Shown here in pieces: positions 1-5,711 of a DNA stretch of 11,084 bases (the stretch's first letter is position 1; every line of letters begins with the position of its first letter). This DNA is from Bacteroidetes bacterium UBA1860 (GTDB lineage: Bacteria > Bacteroidota > Rhodothermia > Balneolales > Balneolaceae): the NCBI GenBank assembly GCA_002338335.1, contig DDIC01000086.1:571-11654 (forward strand), read 5' to 3'. The translations under genes and the position numbers were made by a program. Below the pieces are notes generated by a model. The model saw nothing but the letters and a program-made list of their open reading frames with translations, did no database searches and was not told the origin of the DNA.

Positions 1-171
1 ATCCTTTTCCATCGCTTCATAATCGGCCACTTGATCCAGCTGGGTCACCCCTCGAAACGATCCATGGACCTCAAGGTCGACCTCAAAGCGATTGCCATCG
101 ATTTTTTCTTGGTCATACCACCCATGTTTGCCGTGGTATTGAAGCCCGTGGATGGTAAGGCGATCCATCAT
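1..171 (-). CDS. folB: Dihydroneopterin aldolase, N-terminal part (runs off the left edge)
   Basis: This is the first 57 codons of a minus-strand gene cut by the window edge. The product would convert 7,8-dihydroneopterin to 6-hydroxymethyl-7,8-dihydropterin and glycolaldehyde in cytoplasmic folate synthesis. The visible residues fit the family: a first strand (DRLTIHGLQYHGKHGWYDQE) with the catalytic-type Glu at about residue 22, then NRFEVDLEV, and a D-x-V-A-D-Y segment around residues 46-51 that holds the conserved Asp-Tyr pair. The gene begins with two consecutive ATG codons. A GAGGTG sequence lies 3 nt before the first and 6 nt before the second, so the second (at 168) may be the one used. 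The start lies 15 bp after the dnaA stop, so the two are probably co-transcribed. The assignment rests on roughly half of a protein of about 120 residues. The C-terminal catalytic Lys region is not visible. Confidence 0.85.
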   Translation of the reverse strand, partial: MMDRLTIHGLQYHGKHGWYDQEKIDGNRFEVDLEVHGSFRGVTQLDQVADYEAMEKD

Positions 172-186
172 TGCCACCTCGTGGGA

Positions 187-1641
187 TTACAGCGTTGCGA
201 GTTCGATCTTCTGCTCTAATTCCCGAAGAATACGCTGATGTTTAGGGCTTGTGGAGGCACGCTCTTCAATCGCGGTAATCGCATGAATCACCGTAGAGTG
301 ATCACGTCCGCCAAAGTGTAATCCAATCGTTTTGAGACTCGATTTGGTGAATTTTTTGGACAAATACATCGCAATTTGTCGCGCTTCCACGACTTCCTGC
401 TTCCGCGTTTTTTCCCTCACACGGTTAGACTCAATGCCGAAATAATCGCACACGTAATTTTGGATGGACTCAATCGAAATCTGCGTATTGGAGCTTCTCA
501 CCATGTCTTTGAGGACATTTTTGGCGATTTGCGTGTCGATTTCATCCACTTGCTTGAGTGATGCGGTAGCCAGAAGCTTGATAATCGCGCCTTCCAGGTC
601 ACGGACATTGGACTTGAAATTATGAGCTATGAACTCAAGCACCTTTGGATCAATGGTAATGCCATTATCGGCGGACTTCCGCTCAAGGATGGCATACCGT
701 GTCTCAAACTCTGGGATTTGAAGGTCCGCGCTGAGTCCCCAACTAAAGCGTGAGATAAGTCGCTCTTCGATGTCTGGTACATCTTTGGGCGCACGGTCAC
801 TTGATAGGATAATTTGTTTTCCCTCCTGATGCAGCGCATTAAAGATGTGGAAAAACTCTTCCTGCGTTTTTTCCTTGCCACTGAAGAACTGAATATCATC
901 CACGATGAGCACATCAATGGTGCGGTAGAAGGTGGAAAATTCACTTGCACGGTTATTTCGAATCGCTTGAACAAACTCGTTGGTGAAGGTCTCTGAGCTT
1001 ACATAAAGGATGGAGAGATCATCCCCGTGCTCTTTTTTGATTCGGTTGCCAATGCTTTGGACAAGGTGAGTCTTGCCTAGGCCTGTCGTGCCATAGACAA
1101 AAAACGGGTTAAAGGAGTTTTTGCCCGGGTTTTCTGATATGGCCATGGCTGCGGAGCGTGCTAGGCGGTTACAATCTCCTTCGATGAAGCGATCAAAGAC
1201 ATAATTAGGGTTGAGGTTGGAGTCGACCTGCGTCTTTCGAATTCCAGGGATGACAAATGGGTTTTCTATGCGCCCGGGGGAGTAGTCTGTGTAGGCATAA
1301 CTCATCTCCTGTGGTTTGGTCGGGGGCATGGGGCGTTGGGGTAGGAACACACTGCGCTGCTCCATGAGATCTTCTGCCTTTTCTACAACTACGCTATACT
1401 CGAGTTTTCCTTCTGGGCCTAAGACCTTGGCTACAGTCGAACGGAGGATTGTGTAGTAATGCTCTTCTAACCACTCGTACCAAAACTGACTAGGCACTTG
1501 GATGGTAAGGGTGTTTAATTCGTAGTGGAGGGGGATGATGGGCTCAAACCAGGACTTATATTTTTGGTAGCTAATATTGTCTTTGATCACTTCAAGACAT
1601 TCTTCCCAGTATTGTTCTGCTTTTGTAATTGTGTTTCCCAT
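187..1641 (-). CDS. dnaA: Chromosomal replication initiator protein DnaA
   Basis: DnaA is the AAA+ ATPase that binds DnaA boxes in oriC, melts the origin and recruits the DnaB helicase. At 484 residues it is full length. Domain I occupies about residues 1-85 (SYQKYKSWFEPIIP near 24-37). A Pro-rich linker follows at about 95-125. Domain III has Walker A GTTGLGKT at 184-191, Walker B VLIVDD at 244-249, a sensor-1 region IILSSDRAP near 277-285, and the ERLISRF segment near 293-299 carrying the presumed Arg finger. Domain IV has the DnaA-box-reading signature GGRDHSTVIHA at 444-454. The ATG at 1641 has no clear Shine-Dalgarno sequence, but the N-terminus aligns naturally with domain I. The gene is transcribed away from the adjacent box-rich region and ends 15 bp before folB. 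Box-like sequences 40-80 bp upstream suggest autoregulation (inference). Confidence 0.98.
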   Translation of the reverse strand: MGNTITKAEQYWEECLEVIKDNISYQKYKSWFEPIIPLHYELNTLTIQVPSQFWYEWLEEHYYTILRSTVAKVLGPEGKLEYSVVVEKAEDLMEQRSVFLPQRPMPPTKPQEMSYAYTDYSPGRIENPFVIPGIRKTQVDSNLNPNYVFDRFIEGDCNRLARSAAMAISENPGKNSFNPFFVYGTTGLGKTHLVQSIGNRIKKEHGDDLSILYVSSETFTNEFVQAIRNNRASEFSTFYRTIDVLIVDDIQFFSGKEKTQEEFFHIFNALHQEGKQIILSSDRAPKDVPDIEERLISRFSWGLSADLQIPEFETRYAILERKSADNGITIDPKVLEFIAHNFKSNVRDLEGAIIKLLATASLKQVDEIDTQIAKNVLKDMVRSSNTQISIESIQNYVCDYFGIESNRVREKTRKQEVVEARQIAMYLSKKFTKSSLKTIGLHFGGRDHSTVIHAITAIEERASTSPKHQRILRELEQKIELATL

Positions 1642-1680
1642 TCTCGTAAGTCAAACGTGCTGACTAGGTTACCTATTTTT

Positions 1681-1719
1681 GGTGTTGATGTGCATCATAT
1701 CGAGTAAGTTATCAACACC
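1681..1719. repeat. 9-bp perfect inverted repeat upstream of dnaA
   Basis: GGTGTTGAT at 1681-1689 is the exact reverse complement of ATCAACACC at 1711-1719, with a 21-bp spacer. The right arm overlaps a DnaA-box variant (TTATCAACA, 1709-1717). The left arm read on the minus strand gives ACATCAACA, a weaker box-like sequence. The element sits about 40-78 bp upstream of the dnaA start codon. It is a candidate for DnaA autoregulation or for binding by another dimeric regulator (inference). Confidence 0.6.
1709..1717 (+). promoter_or_regulatory. DnaA box variant (TTATCAACA)
   Basis: One mismatch to the TTATCCACA consensus. It is the box nearest dnaA, in the leader or promoter region, so it is the best single candidate for an autoregulatory site. 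Confidence 0.6.
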
Positions 1720-1793
1720 GTTTATTCCCTTTTTTACACCTTCTGTTGGAAAGAAGGTTGCAAAACTTTGGGTCAACTCAAAGCCTGAGATTT

Positions 1794-1802
1794 CGTGGAT
1801 AA
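1794..1802 (-). promoter_or_regulatory. DnaA box variant (TTATCCACG)
   Basis: Read on the minus strand it differs from consensus only in the last base. It forms the left half of a head-to-head pair with the perfect box at 1808: the arms GTGGATAA (1795-1802) and TTATCCAC (1808-1815) are exact reverse complements separated by 5 bp. Confidence 0.75.
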
Positions 1803-1807
1803 AAAAG

Positions 1808-1816
1808 TTATCCACA
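1808..1816 (+). promoter_or_regulatory. DnaA box, perfect consensus (TTATCCACA)
   Basis: Exact match to the consensus DnaA box, and right half of the head-to-head pair with 1794-1802. It is expected to be a high-affinity site bound through the GGRDHST helix-turn-helix of DnaA domain IV. Confidence 0.88.
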
Positions 1817-1837
1817 AAGACGTGAATGCCTAGATGC

Positions 1838-1850
1838 ATTGATAATCAAT
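1838..1850. repeat. Small palindrome ATTGAT-A-ATCAAT inside oriC
   Basis: Arms of 6 bp flank a single central A, between DnaA boxes. It could be a site for an origin-bending or regulatory protein, or chance in AT-rich DNA. No family is suggested by the sequence. Confidence 0.3.
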
Positions 1851-1883
1851 AGCTTAGGGTCTTTGTTGAAAATCAAGACCACC

Positions 1884-1892
1884 TGTGGATTA
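1884..1892 (-). promoter_or_regulatory. DnaA box variant (TAATCCACA)
   Basis: On the minus strand it matches the consensus at 8 of 9 positions. It adjoins the AT-rich run TTAAAATTAAA at 1890-1900, which is a possible unwinding segment. Confidence 0.65.
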
Positions 1893-1960
1893 AAATTAAA
1901 GGTGCGCTTCATTCATCCGATAGGCGCGAATCACCTCCAAACTCATCATCACCCAACTAT

Positions 1961-1969
1961 TTTTCCACA
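1961..1969 (+). promoter_or_regulatory. DnaA box variant (TTTTCCACA)
   Basis: Differs from consensus at the third position only and fits the relaxed TTWTNCACA consensus. It starts exactly 11 bp before the perfect box at 1972, so both would face the same side of the helix. Confidence 0.72.
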
Positions 1970-1971
1970 AG

Positions 1972-1980
1972 TTATCCACA
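1972..1980 (+). promoter_or_regulatory. DnaA box, perfect consensus (TTATCCACA)
   Basis: Exact consensus match, in direct orientation with 1961-1969 at 11-bp spacing. This is a layout expected for cooperative DnaA loading. An AT-rich stretch (TTCATTTTAA, 1981-1990) follows directly, and the prmC stop lies about 40 bp further. Confidence 0.88.
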
Positions 1981-2021
1981 TTCATTTTAACGAGAAACAT
2001 CTTGACTTTATGCGACGCGTC

Positions 2022-2915
2022 TCAATGCGCTCGTTGAGCAAAAATGAAGCGCTCATAACCTTGAATATCGGCTACAACTTCTCCTTCAAAACCAAGACGA
2101 ATTCCGGTATCAAGGATCTCACGAATGGTCAATGGATTACATTCAAAACCCAACACGCCTGTAGGCTTCAAGACAGTGGAGGCCAATGTCCATAATTGGG
2201 TATACATCCCCACAGGATCATTGGTGAATAGGGCCTGAGCAGGTTCAAAGTCTTTAACCTGGGGGTGCATCGAACGGGCTTCCTCTGGATGAATGTAGGG
2301 GGGATTGCTCAGCAACCAGTCTATGCTATGGGGTTGGGACCATGGGGCCTCTTGGGGTGGTGCTGCCAGCGATCCATGATGCCACTGGATAGGCAGCCCT
2401 AGCGACTCACTATTACGTTGAGATACAGCCAACGCTTCCTCTGAAAGCTCCACACCATGTACGGTCGCCCCGGTCAATGCAGCCTTGACCGCTAGCGCAA
2501 TACAACCGGAGCCTGATCCAACATCCAGTACCACGGGGTCTTGCATACTCTTCGTCCAACGAGATAACGCTTGCTCCACCAATTCTTCGGTTTCGGGCCG
2601 AGGAATCAGGACATGTTCGTTGAGCTGAATCTCTAGTCCCATGAATGAGGTCGAGCCTGTGATGTACTGCAAAGGTTTGTGGGTGGCTCTAGCTTTGACC
2701 CCCTTACGCAATGCGTCACGCTCTGTGTTGGTAAGGGGTCGGTCAAAATGGAGATAGAGTTGTAGGCGAGGCATGCCCAGCACATCGGCCAAAAGCCACT
2801 CTATACTCAATCGAGGTTGATCTACCTGTTTGGACGTAAAATAGGCTGTAGCCCATTCCATCATGGATAAAACCGTCCACTCCTGTGGAGTTGGGGGGAC
2901 AGGGGAAGAAGCCAT
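2022..2915 (-). CDS. prmC: Peptide chain release factor N5-glutamine methyltransferase (PrmC/HemK)
   Basis: PrmC methylates the Gln of the GGQ motif in release factors RF1 and RF2 using S-adenosylmethionine, which speeds translation termination. The 297-residue product is of normal length. An N-terminal helical substrate-binding domain covers about residues 1-90. IPRPETEELVE (104-114) is followed by the SAM-binding motif I, LDVGSGSGCIAL (130-141), and the catalytic NPPY at 204-207, which binds the target glutamine amide. The ATG at 2915 lies 6 bp after the stop of the upstream 127-residue protein gene, so they are likely one transcript. The usual partner gene prfA is not in the window. Its 3' end faces oriC, so transcription runs into the origin unless terminated. 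I see no strong terminator in the 40 bp before the first DnaA box. Confidence 0.96.
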   Translation of the reverse strand: MASSPVPPTPQEWTVLSMMEWATAYFTSKQVDQPRLSIEWLLADVLGMPRLQLYLHFDRPLTNTERDALRKGVKARATHKPLQYITGSTSFMGLEIQLNEHVLIPRPETEELVEQALSRWTKSMQDPVVLDVGSGSGCIALAVKAALTGATVHGVELSEEALAVSQRNSESLGLPIQWHHGSLAAPPQEAPWSQPHSIDWLLSNPPYIHPEEARSMHPQVKDFEPAQALFTNDPVGMYTQLWTLASTVLKPTGVLGFECNPLTIREILDTGIRLGFEGEVVADIQGYERFIFAQRAH

Positions 2916-2921
2916 GTAGGA

Positions 2922-3305
2922 TTATTCTTCTGGCTCGTCGGCAGAGGTATCTTTTTGCATGGAGCATCCATGGCGATCGGCAAAATCCATGACAAACTCC
3001 AAGAAGCCAGACTCAATATTTTGTTCTTCCCGGATCGACGATCCACGAAATCCAATGCGACCACCCGCTTTTTTGAGCTGAACACGCACAAATTTTGAAT
3101 TTTTTTCAATCACGGTCGTCAATGTAACGGTGGAGTTGCTAGCTCTCTCATATTCTTCATACACGGAAACGACGACAATATCACCAGTTGTTTGAGAGTT
3201 ATACTCATAGGAGAATTTTGGCTTCACAGCCTCCAATACTTTGGCCGGCATTTGGGCCAATGCGGTATCTGGCCCGAAAATGACGTATCGATGTACTGTG
3301 CTCAT
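2922..3305 (-). CDS. Uncharacterised 127-residue protein upstream of prmC
   Basis: I do not recognise this family. It is a real-looking gene: an ATG start, no leader overlap, a stop 6 bp before prmC, and an amphipathic alternating pattern (VVVSVYEEYE, TVTLTTVIEK, KFVRVQLKKA at about residues 44-78) suggesting a small alpha/beta or beta-rich domain, then a helix-like segment (IESGFLEFVMDFADRHGCSM, about 97-116) and an acidic tail ending EPEE. It has no signal peptide or transmembrane segment and two Arg in the sequence GGRIGFRGSS (about 81-90), so it is probably cytoplasmic. The leader has no Shine-Dalgarno but carries a palindrome 14-34 bp before the start. Co-transcription with prmC suggests, weakly, a housekeeping role. 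I assign no function. Confidence 0.85.
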   Translation of the reverse strand: MSTVHRYVIFGPDTALAQMPAKVLEAVKPKFSYEYNSQTTGDIVVVSVYEEYERASNSTVTLTTVIEKNSKFVRVQLKKAGGRIGFRGSSIREEQNIESGFLEFVMDFADRHGCSMQKDTSADEPEE

Positions 3306-3363
3306 AATGGTTTTTTGGATTAAACTGATTGAGTTTAATGAAAAAAGACATCAATTTACAACC
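3306..3363. promoter_or_regulatory. Divergent intergenic region with a perfect palindromic candidate operator
   Basis: This 58-bp gap separates the starts of the unrecognised protein gene (leftward) and the outer membrane protein gene (rightward), so promoters for both should lie here or overlap the coding ends. ATTAAACT at 3319-3326 and AGTTTAAT at 3332-3339 are exact reverse complements with a 5-bp spacer. The 21-bp geometry is typical for a dimeric helix-turn-helix regulator. No confident promoter hexamers or Bacteroidota-type TTTG/TAnnTTTG elements could be placed. Confidence 0.5.
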
Positions 3364-4335
3364 ATGATCAATTCCACTTCTTTCCAAGACGCAACCCACG
3401 TAGGAAAACCTCTTCAATTCCTGCGATTCTCTGCTCTGACAGCCTTTATGTGGTCATTATGGGTTGGCTCCTTAACAGCAGGGTCACTTGGGTTGATTCC
3501 TGTTGTTGCAGGCGCTCAATCGACCGTCGCCCCTGACACCACGCAGCAAGGCACCGAGCCCACTATGTCTCAAGACCAGGCTCGACTCATTCAGGAGCCT
3601 GCTGTATTGGAGGTGTATCAACTGGGAGGCCCGTATACAGAGGGCTTCCGGCGAAGTTATTCGGTCGGCATCATTGCCAACAATTATGGATTTGGACTGC
3701 GTGGCCGCTATGATAAACTCCTGAATCCGCGCTGGAGCCTATTTTCGCATATCACGCTTACTGGTTTGCGAGACGTTTCTGAGCAAACCTACACCGATAT
3801 CTTTTTTGGTACGCAGGTTGTCCCAAACAAATACAAGCGTGGTCTGTCGATCCCCTTGCAAGCAGGTGCTCGTTACCGTTTATTTGCCGACCGCATTGAC
3901 GAAAGCTATCGATTCTTTGTTTCTGGTGCAGCGGGTCCCGTTTTTGCTTTTACCTATCCTTACTTTAATGATGCCGACGGCAGTGGATACCGTGAGCGTT
4001 TTATCGATTATTTTGAGCAAACCAATGATGCGTTAAGCGGATGGGGCGATGGGTCCTGGAGTGTGGGTGCAGTGAGTGAGTTCTCTATTGGACTCGATTT
4101 TGGGGAGGATCTTTCTCGTGTTGGACGTGTCGAATTTTCCGTGATGATGTACTATTATCCCGAGGCCATTCAGATGATGATGCCAAATCAACCTGCCATT
4201 AATGAATTTGCGGGCCCTGGGGATTTCCCCTACTTGGTTGATGATAATGGAGCCCTAGTTTATGAGCCCTTTTTCGACTCACAATCGTTCTTTGTGACGC
4301 CAATGCTCTCCTTTAGCTTTGGCGCACGTCGATAA
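3364..4335 (+). CDS. Putative secreted outer membrane beta-barrel protein
   Basis: The 323-residue product has a long N-region, then a hydrophobic stretch at about residues 22-48 and an AGA|QS junction near residue 51, consistent with a Sec signal peptide. The mature part has alternating aromatic/small residues typical of transmembrane strands with Asn/Asp/Gly-rich turns (for example YGFGLRGRYDKLL near 108-120 and RVEFSVMMYYYPE near 255-267). It ends with SFSFGARR, close to the aromatic ending of many barrels. I recognise no named family, and the ligand or role is unknown. The ATG at 3364 is preferred over in-frame upstream starts (3241, 3307). Those would lengthen the export signal unnaturally, overlap the opposite gene or read through the palindrome. 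No Shine-Dalgarno precedes it. Its last codons are partly duplicated just after the stop. Confidence 0.75.
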   Translation: MINSTSFQDATHVGKPLQFLRFSALTAFMWSLWVGSLTAGSLGLIPVVAGAQSTVAPDTTQQGTEPTMSQDQARLIQEPAVLEVYQLGGPYTEGFRRSYSVGIIANNYGFGLRGRYDKLLNPRWSLFSHITLTGLRDVSEQTYTDIFFGTQVVPNKYKRGLSIPLQAGARYRLFADRIDESYRFFVSGAAGPVFAFTYPYFNDADGSGYRERFIDYFEQTNDALSGWGDGSWSVGAVSEFSIGLDFGEDLSRVGRVEFSVMMYYYPEAIQMMMPNQPAINEFAGPGDFPYLVDDNGALVYEPFFDSQSFFVTPMLSFSFGARR

Positions 4336-4361
4336 GTAGGTTTTTGGCGTACGTCGATAAG
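4318..4361. repeat. Imperfect direct repeat spanning the outer membrane protein stop codon
   Basis: TTTGGCGCACGTCGATAAG (4318-4336) recurs as TTTGGCGTACGTCGATAAG (4343-4361), 18 of 19 bases identical with a 25-bp period. The first copy encodes the last residues and stop. The second lies in the untranslated gap before eno. It looks like a short tandem duplication. Confidence 0.75.
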
Positions 4362-4381
4362 CCTCATGTGTGCTTAACATA

Positions 4382-4405
4382 AGGTTTGTATCTTCCCTCA
4401 AACCT
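4382..4405 (+). repeat. 7-bp inverted repeat in the eno leader
   Basis: AGGTTTG (4382-4388) and CAAACCT (4399-4405) are exact reverse complements around a 10-nt spacer, ending about 19 nt before the eno ATG. It could form a small leader hairpin or be an operator. It lacks a following T-tract, so it is not a convincing terminator for the upstream gene. Confidence 0.4.
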
Positions 4406-4424
4406 GAACAAAATTCCCTTTCCC

Positions 4425-5711
4425 ATGAGCTTGATTGAAGCCGTTTTAGCACGACAAATTTTAGATTCACGCGGTAATCCCACACTTGAGGCAGAAGTGT
4501 TGACCGAAGATGGTCTTGTAGGCCGAGCCGCTGTCCCGTCGGGCGCATCGACAGGCGAGTATGAAGCCGTTGAGCTCAGAGATGGAGACAAAACCGCGTT
4601 TATGGGCAAAGGGGTATTAAAAGCGGTAAACCATGTCAATACGACGATCCAAGAGGCACTCATCGGGCAATCTGTGTTTGAGCAAACCTCTATTGATGAA
4701 CTTTTGCTGGATCTAGATGGAACCGAAAATAAGGCCAATCTAGGGGCGAATGCGATTTTAGGCGTCTCGATGGCGGTCTGCAAGGCAGCGGCCAACACGA
4801 CGGGGTTGCCATTATGGCGCTACATGGGTGGAGTGAATGCCAAGACGTTGCCAGTACCGATGATGAATATTATTAACGGGGGATCTCACGCCGATAACAA
4901 TATGGATCTGCAAGAGTTTATGATTGTCCCAGTGGGGGCGGAGCAGTTCTCGGATGCACTGCGAATGGGTGCAGAAATTTTCCATACGCTCAAAAAAGTG
5001 TTGTCAGAAAAAGGGCTAAACACATCGGTGGGAGATGAAGGGGGCTTTGCACCCAACCTCAAATCCAATGAGGAAGCGGTAGAGGTCATTTTGCAAGCGA
5101 TCGAAAAAGCAGGATTCAAGCCTCAGGATGATGTGTTGCTTGCGCTGGACCCAGCGAGCTCGGAATTCTATAATACGGAGACCGGACTGTATGAGTTCAA
5201 ATGGAGCGATGGCTCAAAACGTAGCTCGGATGAAATGGTCGATTATTGGTCTGAATGGATTGATAAATACCCCATTATCTCGATTGAAGATGGTATGCAA
5301 GAAGATGACTGGGATGGATGGATGACGCTGACTGATACTCTCGGCGAGCGTGTGCAATTGGTGGGGGATGATTTGTTTGTAACCAACACCGATCGACTGG
5401 CCCGTGGCATCGAGGAGGGCGTCGGGAATTCGATTCTTATCAAAGTGAATCAAATTGGCACCGTTACCGAGACATTGGATGCGATTGAACTCGCTCACAA
5501 AAATGCTTTCACGACGGTGATATCTCATCGCTCGGGCGAAACGGAGGATACGACCATCGCCGATTTGGCGGTTGCGGTGAATTCCGGCCAAATCAAAACA
5601 GGGTCCTTGAGTCGTACGGATCGCATGGCAAAATACAATCAACTCCTTCGCATTGAGGAACAACTAGGCGATCGAGCCGTGTATTTGGGTGCGGATGTCT
5701 TCGGACTATGA
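4425..5711 (+). CDS. eno: Enolase (phosphopyruvate hydratase)
   Basis: Enolase interconverts 2-phosphoglycerate and phosphoenolpyruvate in glycolysis and gluconeogenesis, Mg2+-dependent, in the cytoplasm. The 428-residue product matches the usual length. RQILDSRGNPT (10-20) and the PSGAST loop (38-43) are typical. By analogy with E. coli enolase the active-site set is intact: Glu164 (LQEFM), Glu205 (GDEGG), metal ligands Asp242, Glu288 and Asp315, Lys340 in ILIKVNQIGT, His368 in ISHRSGETED, and Lys391. The start at 4425 gives the canonical N-terminus MSLIEAVLARQ. An upstream TTG at 4386 would add 13 unsupported residues and read through the leader inverted repeat. The stop overlaps the recF start (ATGA), so the two are translationally linked. 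Confidence 0.98.
   Translation: MSLIEAVLARQILDSRGNPTLEAEVLTEDGLVGRAAVPSGASTGEYEAVELRDGDKTAFMGKGVLKAVNHVNTTIQEALIGQSVFEQTSIDELLLDLDGTENKANLGANAILGVSMAVCKAAANTTGLPLWRYMGGVNAKTLPVPMMNIINGGSHADNNMDLQEFMIVPVGAEQFSDALRMGAEIFHTLKKVLSEKGLNTSVGDEGGFAPNLKSNEEAVEVILQAIEKAGFKPQDDVLLALDPASSEFYNTETGLYEFKWSDGSKRSSDEMVDYWSEWIDKYPIISIEDGMQEDDWDGWMTLTDTLGERVQLVGDDLFVTNTDRLARGIEEGVGNSILIKVNQIGTVTETLDAIELAHKNAFTTVISHRSGETEDTTIADLAVAVNSGQIKTGSLSRTDRMAKYNQLLRIEEQLGDRAVYLGADVFGL

Larger units (their letters stand above)
1642..2021. other. oriC: Probable chromosomal replication origin (oriC)
   Basis: These 380 bp between the prmC 3' end and the dnaA start have no credible gene on either strand. They contain two perfect TTATCCACA boxes and at least four one-mismatch versions, in both orientations, spread over about 270 bp. 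They include a head-to-head pair with a 5-bp spacer near 1795-1815 and a direct pair with 11-bp periodicity at 1961-1980. AT-rich stretches that could serve as the unwinding element lie at about 1889-1900 and just right of the last box (1981-1990). I cannot tell which is used. Box density and position next to dnaA are what bacterial origins typically show. The dnaA promoter must also lie here, but I could not resolve -10 or -33/-35 elements with confidence. Confidence 0.88.

Noticed and set aside
1839..2195. A 118-codon plus-strand open frame across the DnaA-box region and the prmC 3' end
   Set aside because: It overlaps prmC antisense and the DnaA boxes, has no recognisable motif and a composition that looks like translated non-coding DNA. 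The origin and prmC explain the sequence better.
2922..3305. Assignment of the 127-residue protein to the PurA-like DUF3276 family common in Bacteroidota
   Set aside because: The characteristic DUF3276 sequence features are not visible in its residues. Small size and phylum alone are not enough.
3241..3363. N-terminal extension of the barrel protein from the upstream in-frame ATG at 3241 (or 3307)
   Set aside because: The extension would overlap the start of the opposite gene, read through the palindrome and place about 40 extra residues before the signal peptide.
4386..4424. Upstream TTG start for enolase
   Set aside because: The 13 added residues are not part of the enolase family, and the ATG at 4425 gives the canonical N-terminus.
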